64,000 bases of DNA from Isoperla grammatica (GCA_945910005.1 CAMDTW010000374.1:1-64000); one strand, 5' to 3'. Shown: positions 22,502 to 33,150, counted from the stretch's first letter. Numbers and translations: made by a program. The notes: generated by a model not told the origin, from the letters alone.

Positions 22502-22815
22502 TGTTACGAAGATAAGTCGCTGTTGTTGTTGTTGTGTTGTTGTTTGTTGCAAGGTCTACTTGATCATTCTACGACTAGCCACTAGGCGGCAATCAAGTAG
22601 ACCTTGGTTTGTTGTGGTTCGCCTGAGAAGGCTGTGATGCCAGAGAACATTGTTTGGTTTGGTTGTCCTTGGAAACGTCAGTTGGTGTTGGGGGCTGGGA
22701 AAAGTGACAGCAGATGTGAAGGCCGGTGAGTTTGCATGTTAGTATTTCCGAGTTTATTGCGCTTTAAAGTACATGATTTGAGATTCCACACGGTGTGCAT
22801 GAAGCAACCGTAACA
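22502..22815 (+). repeat. LTR, 314 bp, Ty3/gypsy-type
   Basis: It starts TGTTACGAAG and ends ACCGTAACA, so the ends form the inverted TGTTACG/CGTAACA pair expected of LTRs. A primer-binding site follows after one base. No second LTR is visible in the window. Confidence 0.8.
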
Positions 22816-22816
22816 T

Positions 22817-22833
22817 TGGTGTCAGAAGTGGGA
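22817..22833 (+). promoter_or_regulatory. Primer-binding site, tRNA-Leu type
   Basis: TGGTGTCAGAAGTGGGA directly follows the LTR and matches the complement of a tRNA-Leu-like 3' end, common in metazoan gypsy elements. Confidence 0.75.
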
Positions 22834-22961
22834 TATTACAATCAACGGAGGCGCGTAAACCGGTGCACGAATACGGTAACTGCTCGTGTGTGTGTACGTA
22901 GAACCTTCTTGACTAGTGGTTAGTGTATGGCCGTACAAACTAGAGCTCAGAGAAAAACCAT

Positions 22962-23129
22962 GATTGATTGATTGATATTTGGGCTTAACGTCTTATATTT
23001 ATGCAACTTGGCTAATCAAGACGATGAGTGGGTGATAATGACGATGAGTGGGTGATAATGACGATGAAATAAGGGGCTCTTTGGAGGAAAGGGGCAAGTA
23101 GGAGAGCGCGTGAGGAAAGGGGAAAAGGG
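22962..23129 (-). mobile_element. SINE, type A, head-truncated
   Basis: Inserted in the leader between the primer site and the gag frame. It has an internal duplication of ACGATGAGTGGGTGATAATG at 23019-23058 and is cut at GGGGAAAAGGG. Confidence 0.85.
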
Positions 23130-23160
23130 ATGGCAGCCTAAATCCAACAGCTGTTAAGAG

Positions 23161-23508
23161 TTGATGGCAGGCATGAAAGAAGAGACGAAGAAAGGACAGG
23201 AAGAGTCACAGAAAAGGCAAGAGGCGAAAGAAGAGATAAAAAAAGGACTGGAAGAGTCACGGAGGGGGCAAGAAGAGGCGAAAGAAGAGATGAAGAAAAG
23301 TCATGATGAAATGAAACAGTGTATTGAGAGTGTAACAGAAGAAATAGAGGGTAAGATAATGAATAAAATTAGTGACATGCGGGAGGACGTTGACCAATTC
23401 AAGGCCGACGTATTAGCACAGATAGCTAGTCTGCGGGAGGAGTTGCAACAGCTAGAGGAAACACGTGCTGTTGAACAACAACACGGGGCAACCGAACACA
23501 AGATCTAA
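23161..23508 (+). pseudogene. Gypsy gag N-terminal coiled coil
   Basis: A Lys/Glu-rich frame with repeated KEEIKKGLEESRRGQEE-like heptads, then SDMREDVDQFKADVLAQI and LREELQQLEETRA. Gypsy elements of this type often begin gag with such a coiled coil. Its position after the LTR, Leu-type primer site and leader supports this. The frame ends at 23508 near the TIR element at 23545, so capsid and pol are missing. The capsid-like frame at 31515 may be from the same family. Confidence 0.65.
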
Positions 23509-23544
23509 GGCTGAAAAGAAGTGTTAAAACGTTACAGTATACGG

Positions 23545-24077
23545 TATAGTTCGTCCAACGAGACTTGATGGATTTCGTTTTCCTCAAAGGGACAAAAGAC
23601 CAGATTTCTTCACACATTTTGAAAGGAGTATCTTCCTCTGTTCCAAAAGCCGCTTGGCCTGTGTTGCCAAGGTGCAACATAAGTTCTGGGAAAGCTTTAA
23701 TGCTTTCTGGGAAAAAGTCGTTGAAGTCGATGACAAGAAGAGATTAGTCGAAGTAGTGGAAACATTCCCCATTATTACTCTAACTCTTCGGCGCCACGAG
23801 CACAGGAGATCCAAACACAATATGGGTGGACAAAAGCGAAGGTAAGGCGGCAAGCCCAGGTAAAATCACTAACACAATGTCACCATATTAAATAATTTCG
23901 CTTCATTTGGTTTGGAAAGAGGTTCGCAAAGAAACGACAGCCTGGCAACACTGACGGCAGTCGGTGAGGGTGGTATTTTAAAATACAAAGCTTCATGATT
24001 GGTGACACGCAGCTTACATGTTCCCGCTGAGTCGGCGAATATGCCGAAATCCATCAAGTCTCGTTGGACGAACTATA
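23545..24077. mobile_element. TIR element with 33-bp perfect inverted ends
   Basis: Positions 23545-23577 (TATAGTTCGTCCAACGAGAC...) are the exact complement of 24045-24077. The ends begin TATA, so the target duplication may be TA (Tc1/mariner-like) or TATA. Short frames inside match no transposase. It is young enough for the TIRs to have no mismatch. Confidence 0.85.
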
Positions 24078-24295
24078 CATACAAAAACTATATCAAAAAA
24101 TCACTGTAAGACGTTTACAGTTAAAAGATTGTCGATGCATCAGGTCAGTAAAATATTTTGACAGCTGTTCTGCTGTCATTCAAGTACCGGTATGACTGAA
24201 TGGGGTTGCCTCACCCATCGTAGTGACGTACACAATTAAATAAAATATTAAGATTTACCTATTGTCATTAAAAATTACAATTTACATTGTTATAT

Positions 24296-24738
24296 GATTG
24301 ATATTTGGGCTTAACGTCTCATATTTTTGCAACGAGGCTAATCGAGACAATGAGTGGGTGATATATGAAGATGAAATAGGGGGCTGTTTGGATTTGATTA
24401 TTATTTGGGCTTAACGTCTCATATTCTTGCAACGAGGCTAATCGAGACAATGGGTGGGTGATATATGAAGATGAAATAGGGGGCTGTTTGGAGGAAAGGG
24501 ACCAATAGGAGGGCGGGGTGGAAAAGGGAAAGGGGAGGAAAGGGGATTGGGGTGTGGACTGCACTTCGTCTGACTTCTCCTCCTCTACCAGTCCGGCTAG
24601 GGTGGCCCTACCAGAAGCATACGCTTCCGCCGGCATAGCTCTCGGGATCACAAAAGCACGCAAACCTGCCCACCACGATAAGGTAGCAGTCCCTGGGCAG
24701 GGGGGCTGTTTGGAGGAAAGGGGCCAATAGGAGGGCGG
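24296..24738 (-). mobile_element. SINE, type A, interrupted by another SINE
   Basis: The tail and body are at 24296-24392. The body resumes at 24701-24738 after the inserted copy and then stops at GGAGGGCG. It is truncated before the head. Confidence 0.88.
24393..24700 (-). mobile_element. SINE, type A, inside a SINE, 14-bp TSD
   Basis: GGGGGCTGTTTGGA at 24379-24392 is repeated at 24701-24714. These boundaries define the unit exactly: TTTGATTATTATTTGGGC to CCCTGGGCAG, 308 bp. Confidence 0.95.
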
Positions 24739-24896
24739 ATAATTTGTTCCAGTTTAGCTTTATACGATTTGATTTTCTTTGCTTCATCTCTCTTCTATAC
24801 AATTAGAGCAAGCAATGTATATGAACGTTTATGCAAATTAATATTATGCTATCTATTTATGTCTTAATTGAAGTTATCCATGTCTCTCCAATTTAG

Positions 24897-24969
24897 GTTT
24901 AAGGTTTGAATACATTTTATTTGGTGAGCCTGCTGTTATCGAGCTCGGATTCCCGGAATTGAAAGAAAC
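24897..24969 (+). CDS. Candidate host-gene exon (unrecognised protein)
   Basis: Bounded by ATTTAG acceptor and GTAAGTG donor. In the one open frame it encodes LRFEYILFGEPAVIELGFPE and LKE plus two bases of a split codon. That phase fits the exon at 25623 exactly. I do not recognise the protein. Upstream exons were not found. Confidence 0.5.
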
Positions 24970-25203
24970 GTAAGTGATTTCAAATTAATAATTGGGGTAT
25001 ATGTAGTTGCAGTAGCTCACATCCTTAAGGAATTAGCTAGACAAAATATGGATACATATTCCAAAGTACCAATGAATTTTGCATAGCAGATTCAGATGCA
25101 AGTTTCTCATTTATTTCATTTATTAAGCTTTCTGTATTACAAACATGTGCATGTTATAAAAAGCACACAAGTACACCTAGTAAACTAAACCAATGAAATC
25201 AAT

Positions 25204-25470
25204 ATTTTATTTATTTATTCAATGTCTATCCTATTCAGTTATAAAAACTGATTTACAAAGGAGGACCTTAATAAAACTATAAGGATATGCAAACAATCAT
25301 AATAATGAAATCATGAATAACAATAACAACACAAGCAAAACAAACTACTTAACTAGCCTATATAAAATAAAAATCAAGAACAAGAAAAATAATAAAACAA
25401 TAATATATGTTCTGGTGTCCATCCATAATTTAAGAAATACAAGCAACATGCTAAACTATCTCTTGTCGTT
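25204..25470. repeat. LINE 3'-end-like repeat, copy 1
   Basis: TTTATTTATT, AATGTCTATCC, ATTCAGTTATA and GATTTACAA with GGAGGACCTTA match 42900-43075 closely. The left simple-repeat end suggests the 3' end of a minus-strand LINE. Confidence 0.6.
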
Positions 25471-25622
25471 TTCAACAAATTAATTTTGATTTTCCATTTA
25501 AAAAAAATTGACCCACAAAAAGTATTTTTGAAAGGATGGCAATACATGCAAAACCATTGTTAGTTTTATTTTCAATTCCTATAACAAAGTAAACTGATCT
25601 CACAATTTATTTACTGTTTCAG

Positions 25623-25829
25623 GACCCACATACCGTGGCTGCTAACGAAAATGACTCGTGGCAATCAATTTTTGGAATTTTACCCATCAGATGCAATACC
25701 ACGACTCATTACTGCCTTGAATAGGCTCAGATACAGAATGAGAGTGTACCGAACTTTAGCTTTTCGAATTAAAGCCAAACAACAGCATTTGTTGTCTATA
25801 TCAAAAAATGCTGAGGATGGCCTAGAAGG
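25623..25829 (+). CDS. Candidate host-gene exon, continues 24897-24969
   Basis: The acceptor is TTTACTGTTTCAG and the donor GTATGT. After the split codon it reads THIPWLLTKMTRGNQFLEF, YPSDAIPRLITALNRLRYRM, RVYRTLAFRIKAKQQHLLSI and SKNAEDGLEG. The residues have ordinary globular composition with no transposon motif. Two exons in matching phase with good splice sites are hard to explain by chance. A possible next exon starts at 27618. The family is unknown to me. A decayed host gene remains possible. Confidence 0.55.
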
Positions 25830-26423
25830 GTATGTTTTCCACCTGCGAATTGGTGTTTATACTACTATTGACTACATGTAGGAGAGTTTTGCATTTGAAA
25901 GCTCTTTGCACGTACTTTTCACCATTCTAGTTGGTGGGATGCAGATCTACATGTGAAAAAGACTATGTATAAGGATTAAGTTATTTGTCAAATAATAAAT
26001 CACTGTCCCTCACCCCAGATTTGGTTGATAACGAGATAACACCCACAGCTGTACAAGCATGAGCATGAGTTTGATTTACTTACTTACATTACTAGATGAA
26101 AAAAGTTCAGCATTGAATTAGATGTACCTTACACGTTGTTTTGAAGCATTCATTTTGAGTAAAAATAACATTATTGATTCGAAAAAAAGTGAGGTTTTGA
26201 AGGACTGCAATTCAGATCAAACTGGCTTACCGAATGGCCACCATTGTCAAAATGATAATATGATAGATGCTAAAATGCTTATATCATTATGTCAAATATA
26301 CTTCTACATTACTTATGGCAGTATTTCATCTTTTTATACCTGACATACAGATGCATTGTAAGGATAATGATGGCAAATAAAAGTAATTTTTGATTTGATT
26401 TGTTAATGTTTCCTTTCAAATAT

Positions 26424-26691
26424 CTGGGCCCGGACTCACAAAAGGTCCTAAGTCCTATTTTGGTCTTATCTCTAAGACCGGCATAACTTTTGAACATCTT
26501 GTAAAGCCAGACCCGGGTCACACAAAAAGTTACTTATTTCCGGTGAGAACAAGGATATAATAAATATCGCAATAATATGTTTTAAAATCTGTTTTAAGAT
26601 ATTTTCCTGGTTTTATAAGAGGTTCAAAGTTGGCCGGTCTTAGAGATAAGACCAAAAACAGACTTGGAACTTCTTGTGAATCCGGGCCCAG
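26424..26691. mobile_element. Foldback MITE, GGGCCCGGA-type ends
   Basis: CTGGGCCCGGACTCACAAAA at the left pairs with TTGTGAATCCGGGCCCAG at the right. Complementarity continues through TTGGTCTTATCTCTAAGACC into about 90 bp of arm. No ORF. GGGCCCGxxTTCACAAA ends recall Harbinger-like MITEs, but no 3-bp TWA duplication is clear. Confidence 0.8.
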
Positions 26692-27002
26692 GATTTCATT
26701 TATAAAGAAAACCTGGACTACATCCCACACACAGCTTGTGCCCTCAGCAAATTAATTAATTAATTAGTTAAATCAATCATGTACTTGTTACTTCCATTAA
26801 TGAAGTTTTAATTTATTTGTTGTATTGTATTTGTATGTATGCCTACATACAGTAGAATATTTATTTATATACTTAAATTTGGGTACTTAGGATTAGTATT
26901 TAACTATAATCTTGCAAATGACATCATTTACAAAATTGCACTGGTAAAATATGATCTCCATTGTACTAATATAATTTATTATCCAGTAAAACACTGTACT
27001 AT

Positions 27003-27480
27003 GAGTGTTATTAAAGCTACTTTTAAAAGTAGCACTGTTACAGCTACAGCATCTTTGAAAGTAACTAAGCAACTTTTCAGCTACTGTAATTTGTAAGTAG
27101 CTCGCTACTTGTACAGCTACTCAAAAAAAGTAGTGACGCTACTTTACAGCTACTTTTATTTGTTATAAAGGACCAGGAGTACCTACAATTTAATAATTTC
27201 CTTGAAAATTTAGGCTTTCTTACCAATGATCATTTTTATGTTTATGAAAATAATGTTATCAACAACTTAGAAGCCACAAATATATGTCTATAAGAGGTTT
27301 TATATTTTATATTGTATTGCAAAATTGCAAAAATAGAGTAGCGGTGATTTTTCGCTACAAATACTCGTATAAAGTAGCTTGCTACTCGCTACTTTACCGC
27401 ATTTTCAAATATAGCGCGCTACCAGTCTCGCTACCGAAAAAAGTAACACGCTACTTGTAGCGCGCTACTTAACAACACTG
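27003..27480. mobile_element. hAT-like MITE of the GTGTTGTTAAAGTAGC type
   Basis: The right end GCTACTTAACAACACTG is the complement of the left GAGTGTTATTAAAGCTAC with few mismatches. The 8-bp flanks TGTACTAT (26995) and TGTAGAAT (27481) match at six of eight positions. The interior is rich in AAGTAGC/GCTACTT. A left-end fragment of a relative is at 31386. Confidence 0.75.
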
Positions 27481-27617
27481 TGTAGAATACAAGTATTCTG
27501 TAGATAGATACCAATATTTGTAATTTGTACAATACTACTGGTTACTAAATTATCTTATACGAATGGCATTTTTCACCAGTGAAATTTTGTAAACATCTTA
27601 ATTTGTCTATGTTTCAG

Positions 27618-27709
27618 GCTTGCAATGGGCAGCTGCAATAAAACTTGTAAATTGTATAATGTGAAAACTAATAATAATAATAATGTCTTTATTTCATGGA
27701 GGAAATAGG
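27618..27709 (+). CDS. Possible further exon of the 24.9 kb gene
   Basis: It follows a TTTCAG acceptor in the phase left by 25829. It reads LAMGSCNKTCKLYNVKTN, then runs into the AATAATAAT tail of the LINE and a stop. The true exon may have been cut by the LINE insertion. Weak. Confidence 0.25.
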
Positions 27710-27997
27710 CGAATTTAAGCCGCAATGGCTTTTCTTACAATTTACCCCAAAAACTAAGCTAGCTTATAATCTAACTTAACCTAGAGAATGGTCACGGCTT
27801 ACAATTTTTATATAGGCTAGTACAGTAGAGAATAATATAATGTTAACAAAGTATAATTTACAGGAAATAATAGATTTGATTAGTAACAAAAAAAATTAAC
27901 ACAATAGAGAAAAACTAATTAAAATTAATAACATGATATTTAGCACCTAGAATAAGACTAATGGCCATCACAAAACAAGGTGGAAGGTTACAAACTT

Positions 27998-28033
<36 letters not shown>

Positions 28034-31010
28034 TCAGTCTATCATCGCTGTGGATACAGCGAAAACCAACAGTAACAGCAACAGTAACAGCAAGGCTCTT
28101 ACAGATCACACTGGCTGATGGGCGCCCATTGTTGCTCAACAGCCAATAGAACCGGCCAAAAACCCACCGTCGCTGCCGATGCCACTGCCAATCCTCACTG
28201 CGGATTGGGCTTTATTGTTCATTAAGTAATTGTTGTTTTAGTTTGCATTTAAACTGTGCATGGGACAGACCTTTATTAATTGATATTTTGTTGTATGTCG
28301 AAGCAGCGCTATAGGTGAAAGATTTTTTGAATGCGGTGGTGGAGTGAGGAAAAATCGATAGTTGATTTATATTCCTTAAAGTACGGCTGTGTTCAGCCTT
28401 TCTTAGGGAAAGTTTATTTCTTAGATAAGTTGGCAGTTCCGAGTTCATGATTTTGTGTGTAGTGCATGCTAGATGAAGTAGTCTGCGATTTGACATTTTT
28501 AGTAGCTTAAGTTCTTTATATTTGTAAGAGATATGATCATATTTTCTTATATTGCAAGTGTACCGTATGCATGCATTCTGAGCTCGCTGTATGCGTGTTT
28601 TTTGCAGACTGTCTAAACAGGGACCATATACAATATCTGCGTAGTCAAATCTAGACAAAATGAGCGTTTCCACTAACAGCTGTTTTATTTTTTGTGGTAG
28701 TATTTTCGAAAATTTATAAAGATGTTTTAATTTAGAAAATGTGTGTTGTATGAGTTTGCTAGTGTGATGCGTGAAATTTAGCTCCGTGTCCATAAATAGG
28801 CCAAGATTTTTCGTAGTTTCAGAAGTCGGTAGAATTTCATTGTTTATTTGTAGAATAGGTGGATTTCTTTTTAAAATATTTCTACTATGTTTAGTTCCAA
28901 AGTGGATAACTGTGGTTTTACTAGAATTCAGTTGGAGGGCATGTTTTTTTGAAGTTTCACTGACATACATCAGGTCAGAATTCATTTCCATTTCAGCAAC
29001 TTTGACAGCACTTGGGTCGTAAGATAGACAGAGTTGACTGTCATCTGCATAATAGTGAGATTTGTAAGCATTCAGATCCTTCATTAAGTCCGAGGTATAG
29101 AGTGAGAAGAGTAGAGGGCTTAGTATGGCACCTTGTGGAACGCCCTTAGTTATTGATTTAGGTACTGACAATGTAGAATTCGATGTAACAATCTGAGATC
29201 TGTTTTGAATAAAGTTTGTTAGAAGTAAAAGTGCTAGTTTGGATAAACCAAAATATGAAAGTTTTGCAAGCAATAGTTCGTGATCGATAGTATCGAATGC
29301 TTTTGAATAATCTAACATTACCATCGTGGTTACCTGGCCCTTGTCATTGGCCCTAATAATGTCATCTGTTATATTAGCTAACGCTGTTGTGGTGCTGTGG
29401 TGAGCTCTAAACCCTGATTGGGTTGCAGGTATGAGGTTATTTACTGTGCAGTATGCGGTAAGCTGTCTGTTGAGTACGAGTTCAAGTATTTTTGACGCAT
29501 AAGGCAGAATGCTAATGGGTCGTAGATCTTTTAATTGGGTTGGGTTATTTATTTTTGGAAGAGGTTTGATTAGTGATGTTTTCCATGTATGTGGAAAAAC
29601 TCCCGTAACAATACAGTTATTAATTATTTCTGTTACAATATTTATACAGAAGGGAAGGCAAAGTTTGAATATCTGTCCAGATATTCCATCAATTCCTGTT
29701 GCATTAGACCTAATTAATTTACATATCTTTAAAATAGCAACTGAGTTTACCTGTTCAAATGAAAAATCACTCGCTATATTTTCATGTTTATGACTTTCAT
29801 ACCATTTTATTAGATCCTCATCCGCTACTGCGTTACCAGCTGATTGTATATAGTAATTATTTATAGTGTCGGGGTCGTCAAGGTGGGTTGGTATGTGCAT
29901 TTCCACATTTTTGTAGTGGACGCTTAATTTATTACATAGATCCCATACTGTGGCCGATTTAGATTGTTTAGGGTTTCTAAGCTCATATTCAAAAAATGCT
30001 TTTTTCTCTCGTCTGATTGCGCTTGTGGTGTAGTTTCTTAAAGAGCGATAGTACTCTCTATCGATATCAAATTTTGTGGTTGTAAATCTTTTGTGGGCTT
30101 TATCTCTTAAGTTCATCATTATTTTAATATTATATGTAAGCCAGGGGGCTTTATTTTTAGTTATTTTGACGGTTTTGAGCGGTACATGTTTATTAGCGAG
30201 CTGTAGTATTATACTGTTTAGTGCATCGATCTGTTGACTTGGATCTTTGAGACTAAGAATTTCTTCCCAATTAGAGGCCCTTGCGTCTTGATTAAAGTCG
30301 TCTACGTCGAAAGCTTTAAAATCCCTGTATGTTTTATATTTGAGTATTGGTGGGGGTTTGGTATGTTTGATTACACAATATGTGAGATGGTGATCGCTTA
30401 TTCCTGCCATATCGACTGCCTTGCTTTCGATAATGTCGTCTACATTTTGTGTGATTATGAGATCCAATAATGTTTCGCTATCTTTGGTTTTCCTTGTAGG
30501 CTCGCTGATCAACTGCTTGAAGTTAAAAGTATTCAGTAGATTTAATAAAGATTTCGACCCTGGCAGTCGTGGTTTGAGTAGATCGATATTGAGGTCCCCT
30601 ACACATATTAGTCTGTCTACTTCTGGTAAGATATGTATGATTGTATTTTCTAATTTTGTAAGGGTGCTCTGATGATCCGTGTAAGAGGGGCTATACAGAG
30701 TGCCGAGAGCATATATATGTCCTTTGACCTTGAATTTGAGCCAGAGATCTTCCAACTTGTTAATATTACATGAGTTATTGTTGGTGTTTATTCTACAGCA
30801 CGTTATAGTGTTTTTAACGTATACTCCTAACAAATTACTGCACATTCTTCGTGGACACAGTGACAGCATTTCATTACTGGCATACAGAAAACCAATTTGG
30901 TAGGTGCAGGGATGTAAGTTATTGTGAAATATTTCTGAAAAGATGTTTTTAATTTGCTGCATTAAATGTAGTTAATTGTCTGTTATGTCTTATCTCTAAT
31001 AAATACAATT
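27668..31010 (-). mobile_element. LINE (CR1/L2-group), nearly full-length ORF2
   Basis: The element runs right to left. Its 3' end carries AAATAAAGACATTATTATT on minus, giving an (ATT)n tail. The 3' UTR contains a 33-base poly-T on plus (about 27999-28031), perhaps a separate A-tailed insertion. ORF2 occupies 28212-30962. No ORF1 or intact 5' end was found to the right. Confidence 0.85.
28212..30962 (-). CDS. LINE ORF2: AP endonuclease (partial) and reverse transcriptase
   Basis: An uninterrupted 916-codon frame, the longest here. The endonuclease part has VGDLNIDLL, ETLLDLIITQNVDD and GISDHHLTYCVI, but its first motifs (family pattern LN-N..., ET-W) are missing, so the N-terminus is truncated or starts in another frame. 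The RT has RPISILPYASKILELVL, QSGFRAHHSTTTAL, MLDYSKAFDTIDHELLL, KGVPQGAILSPLLFSLY and the catalytic YADDS, then a C-terminal ETLILSRFDYADIVYG domain. RT residues look intact. No RNase H follows, as in CR1/L2/Daphne-type LINEs. The product would nick target DNA and reverse-transcribe its own mRNA. The open frame implies recent activity. Whether it mobilises the SINEs is unknown. Confidence 0.93.
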   Translation of the reverse strand: MQQIKNIFSEIFHNNLHPCTYQIGFLYASNEMLSLCPRRMCSNLLGVYVKNTITCCRINTNNNSCNINKLEDLWLKFKVKGHIYALGTLYSPSYTDHQSTLTKLENTIIHILPEVDRLICVGDLNIDLLKPRLPGSKSLLNLLNTFNFKQLISEPTRKTKDSETLLDLIITQNVDDIIESKAVDMAGISDHHLTYCVIKHTKPPPILKYKTYRDFKAFDVDDFNQDARASNWEEILSLKDPSQQIDALNSIILQLANKHVPLKTVKITKNKAPWLTYNIKIMMNLRDKAHKRFTTTKFDIDREYYRSLRNYTTSAIRREKKAFFEYELRNPKQSKSATVWDLCNKLSVHYKNVEMHIPTHLDDPDTINNYYIQSAGNAVADEDLIKWYESHKHENIASDFSFEQVNSVAILKICKLIRSNATGIDGISGQIFKLCLPFCINIVTEIINNCIVTGVFPHTWKTSLIKPLPKINNPTQLKDLRPISILPYASKILELVLNRQLTAYCTVNNLIPATQSGFRAHHSTTTALANITDDIIRANDKGQVTTMVMLDYSKAFDTIDHELLLAKLSYFGLSKLALLLLTNFIQNRSQIVTSNSTLSVPKSITKGVPQGAILSPLLFSLYTSDLMKDLNAYKSHYYADDSQLCLSYDPSAVKVAEMEMNSDLMYVSETSKKHALQLNSSKTTVIHFGTKHSRNILKRNPPILQINNEILPTSETTKNLGLFMDTELNFTHHTSKLIQHTFSKLKHLYKFSKILPQKIKQLLVETLILSRFDYADIVYGPCLDSLQKTRIQRAQNACIRYTCNIRKYDHISYKYKELKLLKMSNRRLLHLACTTHKIMNSELPTYLRNKLSLRKAEHSRTLRNINQLSIFPHSTTAFKKSFTYSAASTYNKISINKGLSHAQFKCKLKQQLLNEQ

Positions 31011-31385
31011 TTTTGACAAAAACCAACCCAGGGACATGCCATGCCCCTCTTAGATGATGAAATGGGGAAGGAATGAACAAGGGTTGTTAGTTCGTCTTAA
31101 TCCAAGCATTCACCTCGTGACTGAGAAAAACCTCAAGAAAACCTTCAGTCAGAATTACTGGTAGTGGGTATCGAATCGGCAACCCCCGGAATTAAATTAA
31201 AGCGTTGTGCATTACACAGCACCAGCTCTAAATTGGTTCTCTAATCTTTATTTCTTCATTTGTTCCTATTTTAGTTTATGCTATTATACTGTATTTATCT
31301 TAGCTAAATTTTACTTCGTATCTATTTTTTACATTTGTTTTAAATGGCCATACCTCAGATTTCTTTGCTTCCATGGCCATAAAAT

Positions 31386-31470
31386 CAGTGTTGTAAAAGT
31401 TACTTTTGTAAAGTAATTCAGTTACAGTTATAGTTACTTTATGAAGTAATTGAATTACTATTCAGTTAGT
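31386..31470. mobile_element. hAT-like MITE left-end fragment
   Basis: CAGTGTTGTAAAAGTTACTT followed by repeats of AGTAATT/AGTTAC, related to 27003-27480 but cut before the right end. Confidence 0.6.
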
Positions 31471-31514
31471 TCATCCAATTTCTTAAAAGTGAAGCAACAC
31501 CCTCCAGCGCAGCT

Positions 31515-31874
31515 TAAATGAAACCACCAACTTTTGATGGCGGATCTCCGTGGAGCACATACTTAAAACAGTTCGAGGCTGCGGCAACGGTCAACCAGTG
31601 GGGAGACATGGAGAAGGCTATCGCCCTAATTATTGCTCTGCTGGGAGATGCTCTCAACGTTCTCCAGACCATCACTGAACCAGAACAACGGGACTACAGG
31701 GCACTAGTACGGAACTTAGAGATGCGCTATGGCGACGGACATATGCAGCCAGTGTACCAGGCGCAATTGAAGACGAGTGTCCGAAAACCGGGCGAGACTC
31801 TACAGCAGTTCGAGGCTGACATAGCTCGGCTGGTTCGGCAGGCATACCCTACGGCGCCAAATGACTTCTTGTAA
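31515..31874 (+). pseudogene. Ty3/gypsy gag capsid fragment
   Basis: The frame reads MKPPTFDGGSPWSTYLKQFE, AAATVNQWGDMEKAIALI, GDALNVLQTITEPEQRDY and GETLQQFEADIARLVRQAYP. The P-x-FDG-x-W-YL-QFE start and the A-LI-LRGDA segment are hallmarks of gypsy-type capsid. It stops where the C-terminal capsid and zinc knuckle should follow. No LTR is adjacent. Confidence 0.8.
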
Positions 31875-31893
31875 CAGTTGGCAGTGCAGAGAT

Positions 31894-32590
31894 TATTATT
31901 ATTATTCTTAGAGTTTTAAGGCACAAAACAGCAAGGTTATCAGTGCCTATGTTATTTTAATATTGATCATTATGTTCGATTACATAAGTGATAATAAACG
32001 ATTATCTTGCAGAAAACGAAATGTGTTATCGATTACTTTAGATTCGTCTGATAAGTTGTCTTTAAGTGAGGGTTTCAATTTAAACTTTCTTCTTTCATTA
32101 TCATATTTGTTACATTCAATAAGCATGTGTTTTACAGTCAGGACAACATTACATACATCACATACTGGGGCAGCTTCGTTTCATAGTAAGTAGCCTTGGG
32201 TAAGGTATGTATGGCCGATGCGGAGACGGGTCAAGACTACTTCTTCGCGACGGCAAGATCGTCTAGAAGAAAACCAAGGCGATATGGTGTCTTTAATCTC
32301 CCTTAGTTTATTACAAGATACATTTTTCCAACTATCGTTCAATTCTTTCGTTAAACGGTGCCGTAGGAAGACTTTTAGGTCAGATGTGAGGACTAATTTA
32401 CAGTCTGTAGGTCGCTTGGTGCAGGCAGCTTTGGCGCACTTGTCGGCCACCTCGTTGCCCACAATGCCTGCATGCGGCGGACGGCAAGACGGGCCCACAG
32501 ACACCAATATTTGCAAGCATGTTATCGTGAGCACGGACTCTTTCTTGATAGATAAGCAACTCATGGTGGTGTCGGATATGAGAACGAATT
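31894..32590 (-). pseudogene. LINE (I/Jockey-group) RNase H and 3' end, copy 1
   Basis: The minus frame 32181-32564 has HAGIVGNEVADKCAKAACTK (RNase H end), then FLRHRLTKELNDSWKN and SRRSCRREEVVLTRLRIGHT followed by YLTQGYLL. After a frame break it continues with a CxxC zinc-like stretch and ERRKFKLKPSLKDNLSDES-like sequence ending LLSLM at about 31963. A 3' UTR then runs to an (AATA)n-type tail at 31894. The element is strongly 5' truncated. A second copy is at 50335-51505. Confidence 0.8.
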
Positions 32591-32740
32591 ATTTGAAGCT
32601 AGAATCAATAATGTAATACACTGTGCTGAATTGACTGCAAGTCATTTAACTGTTGGTAACAACATAACATTCAGAGGAACATCTTATATGAAATACATGT
32701 GTGTTGTTCTAGAGTCAGGAATGCGACCTGTACTTGGTTG

Positions 32741-32869
32741 ATTGATTGATTCATGATTGATAGACAGATAGATATTTGGGCTTAACGTCTCATATTTTTG
32801 CAACGAGGCTAATCGAGACAATGAGTGGGTGATACTGAAAATGAAATTGGGGGCTTTTTGGAGGAAAGG
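32741..32869 (-). mobile_element. SINE, type A, partial
   Basis: Tail and body only. It is followed immediately by a second body start, CTCATATTTTTGCAACGAGG, so the body is partly duplicated in tandem. Confidence 0.85.
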
Positions 32870-33150
32870 CTCATATTTTTGCAACGAGGCTAATCGAGAC
32901 AATGAGTGGGTGATGTATGAAGATGAAATAGGGGGCTCTTTGGAGGAAAGGGGCAAGTAGGAGAGCGGGGTGGAAAGGGGAAGGGGGAGAAAAAAGGAAG
33001 GGGGAGGTTGTGGACTGCATTTTGTCTGACTTCTCCTTCTCGACCAGTCCGGCTAGGGTGGCCCTACTAGAAGCATACGCTTCCGCCGGCATAGCTCTCG
33101 GGATCAACAAAGCACGCAAACCTACCCACCACGATAAGGTAGCAGTCTCT
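32870..33150 (-). mobile_element. SINE, type A
   Basis: The body to near the end of the head (GATAAGGTAGCAGTCTCT). It is joined directly to a C-type copy. Confidence 0.87.
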
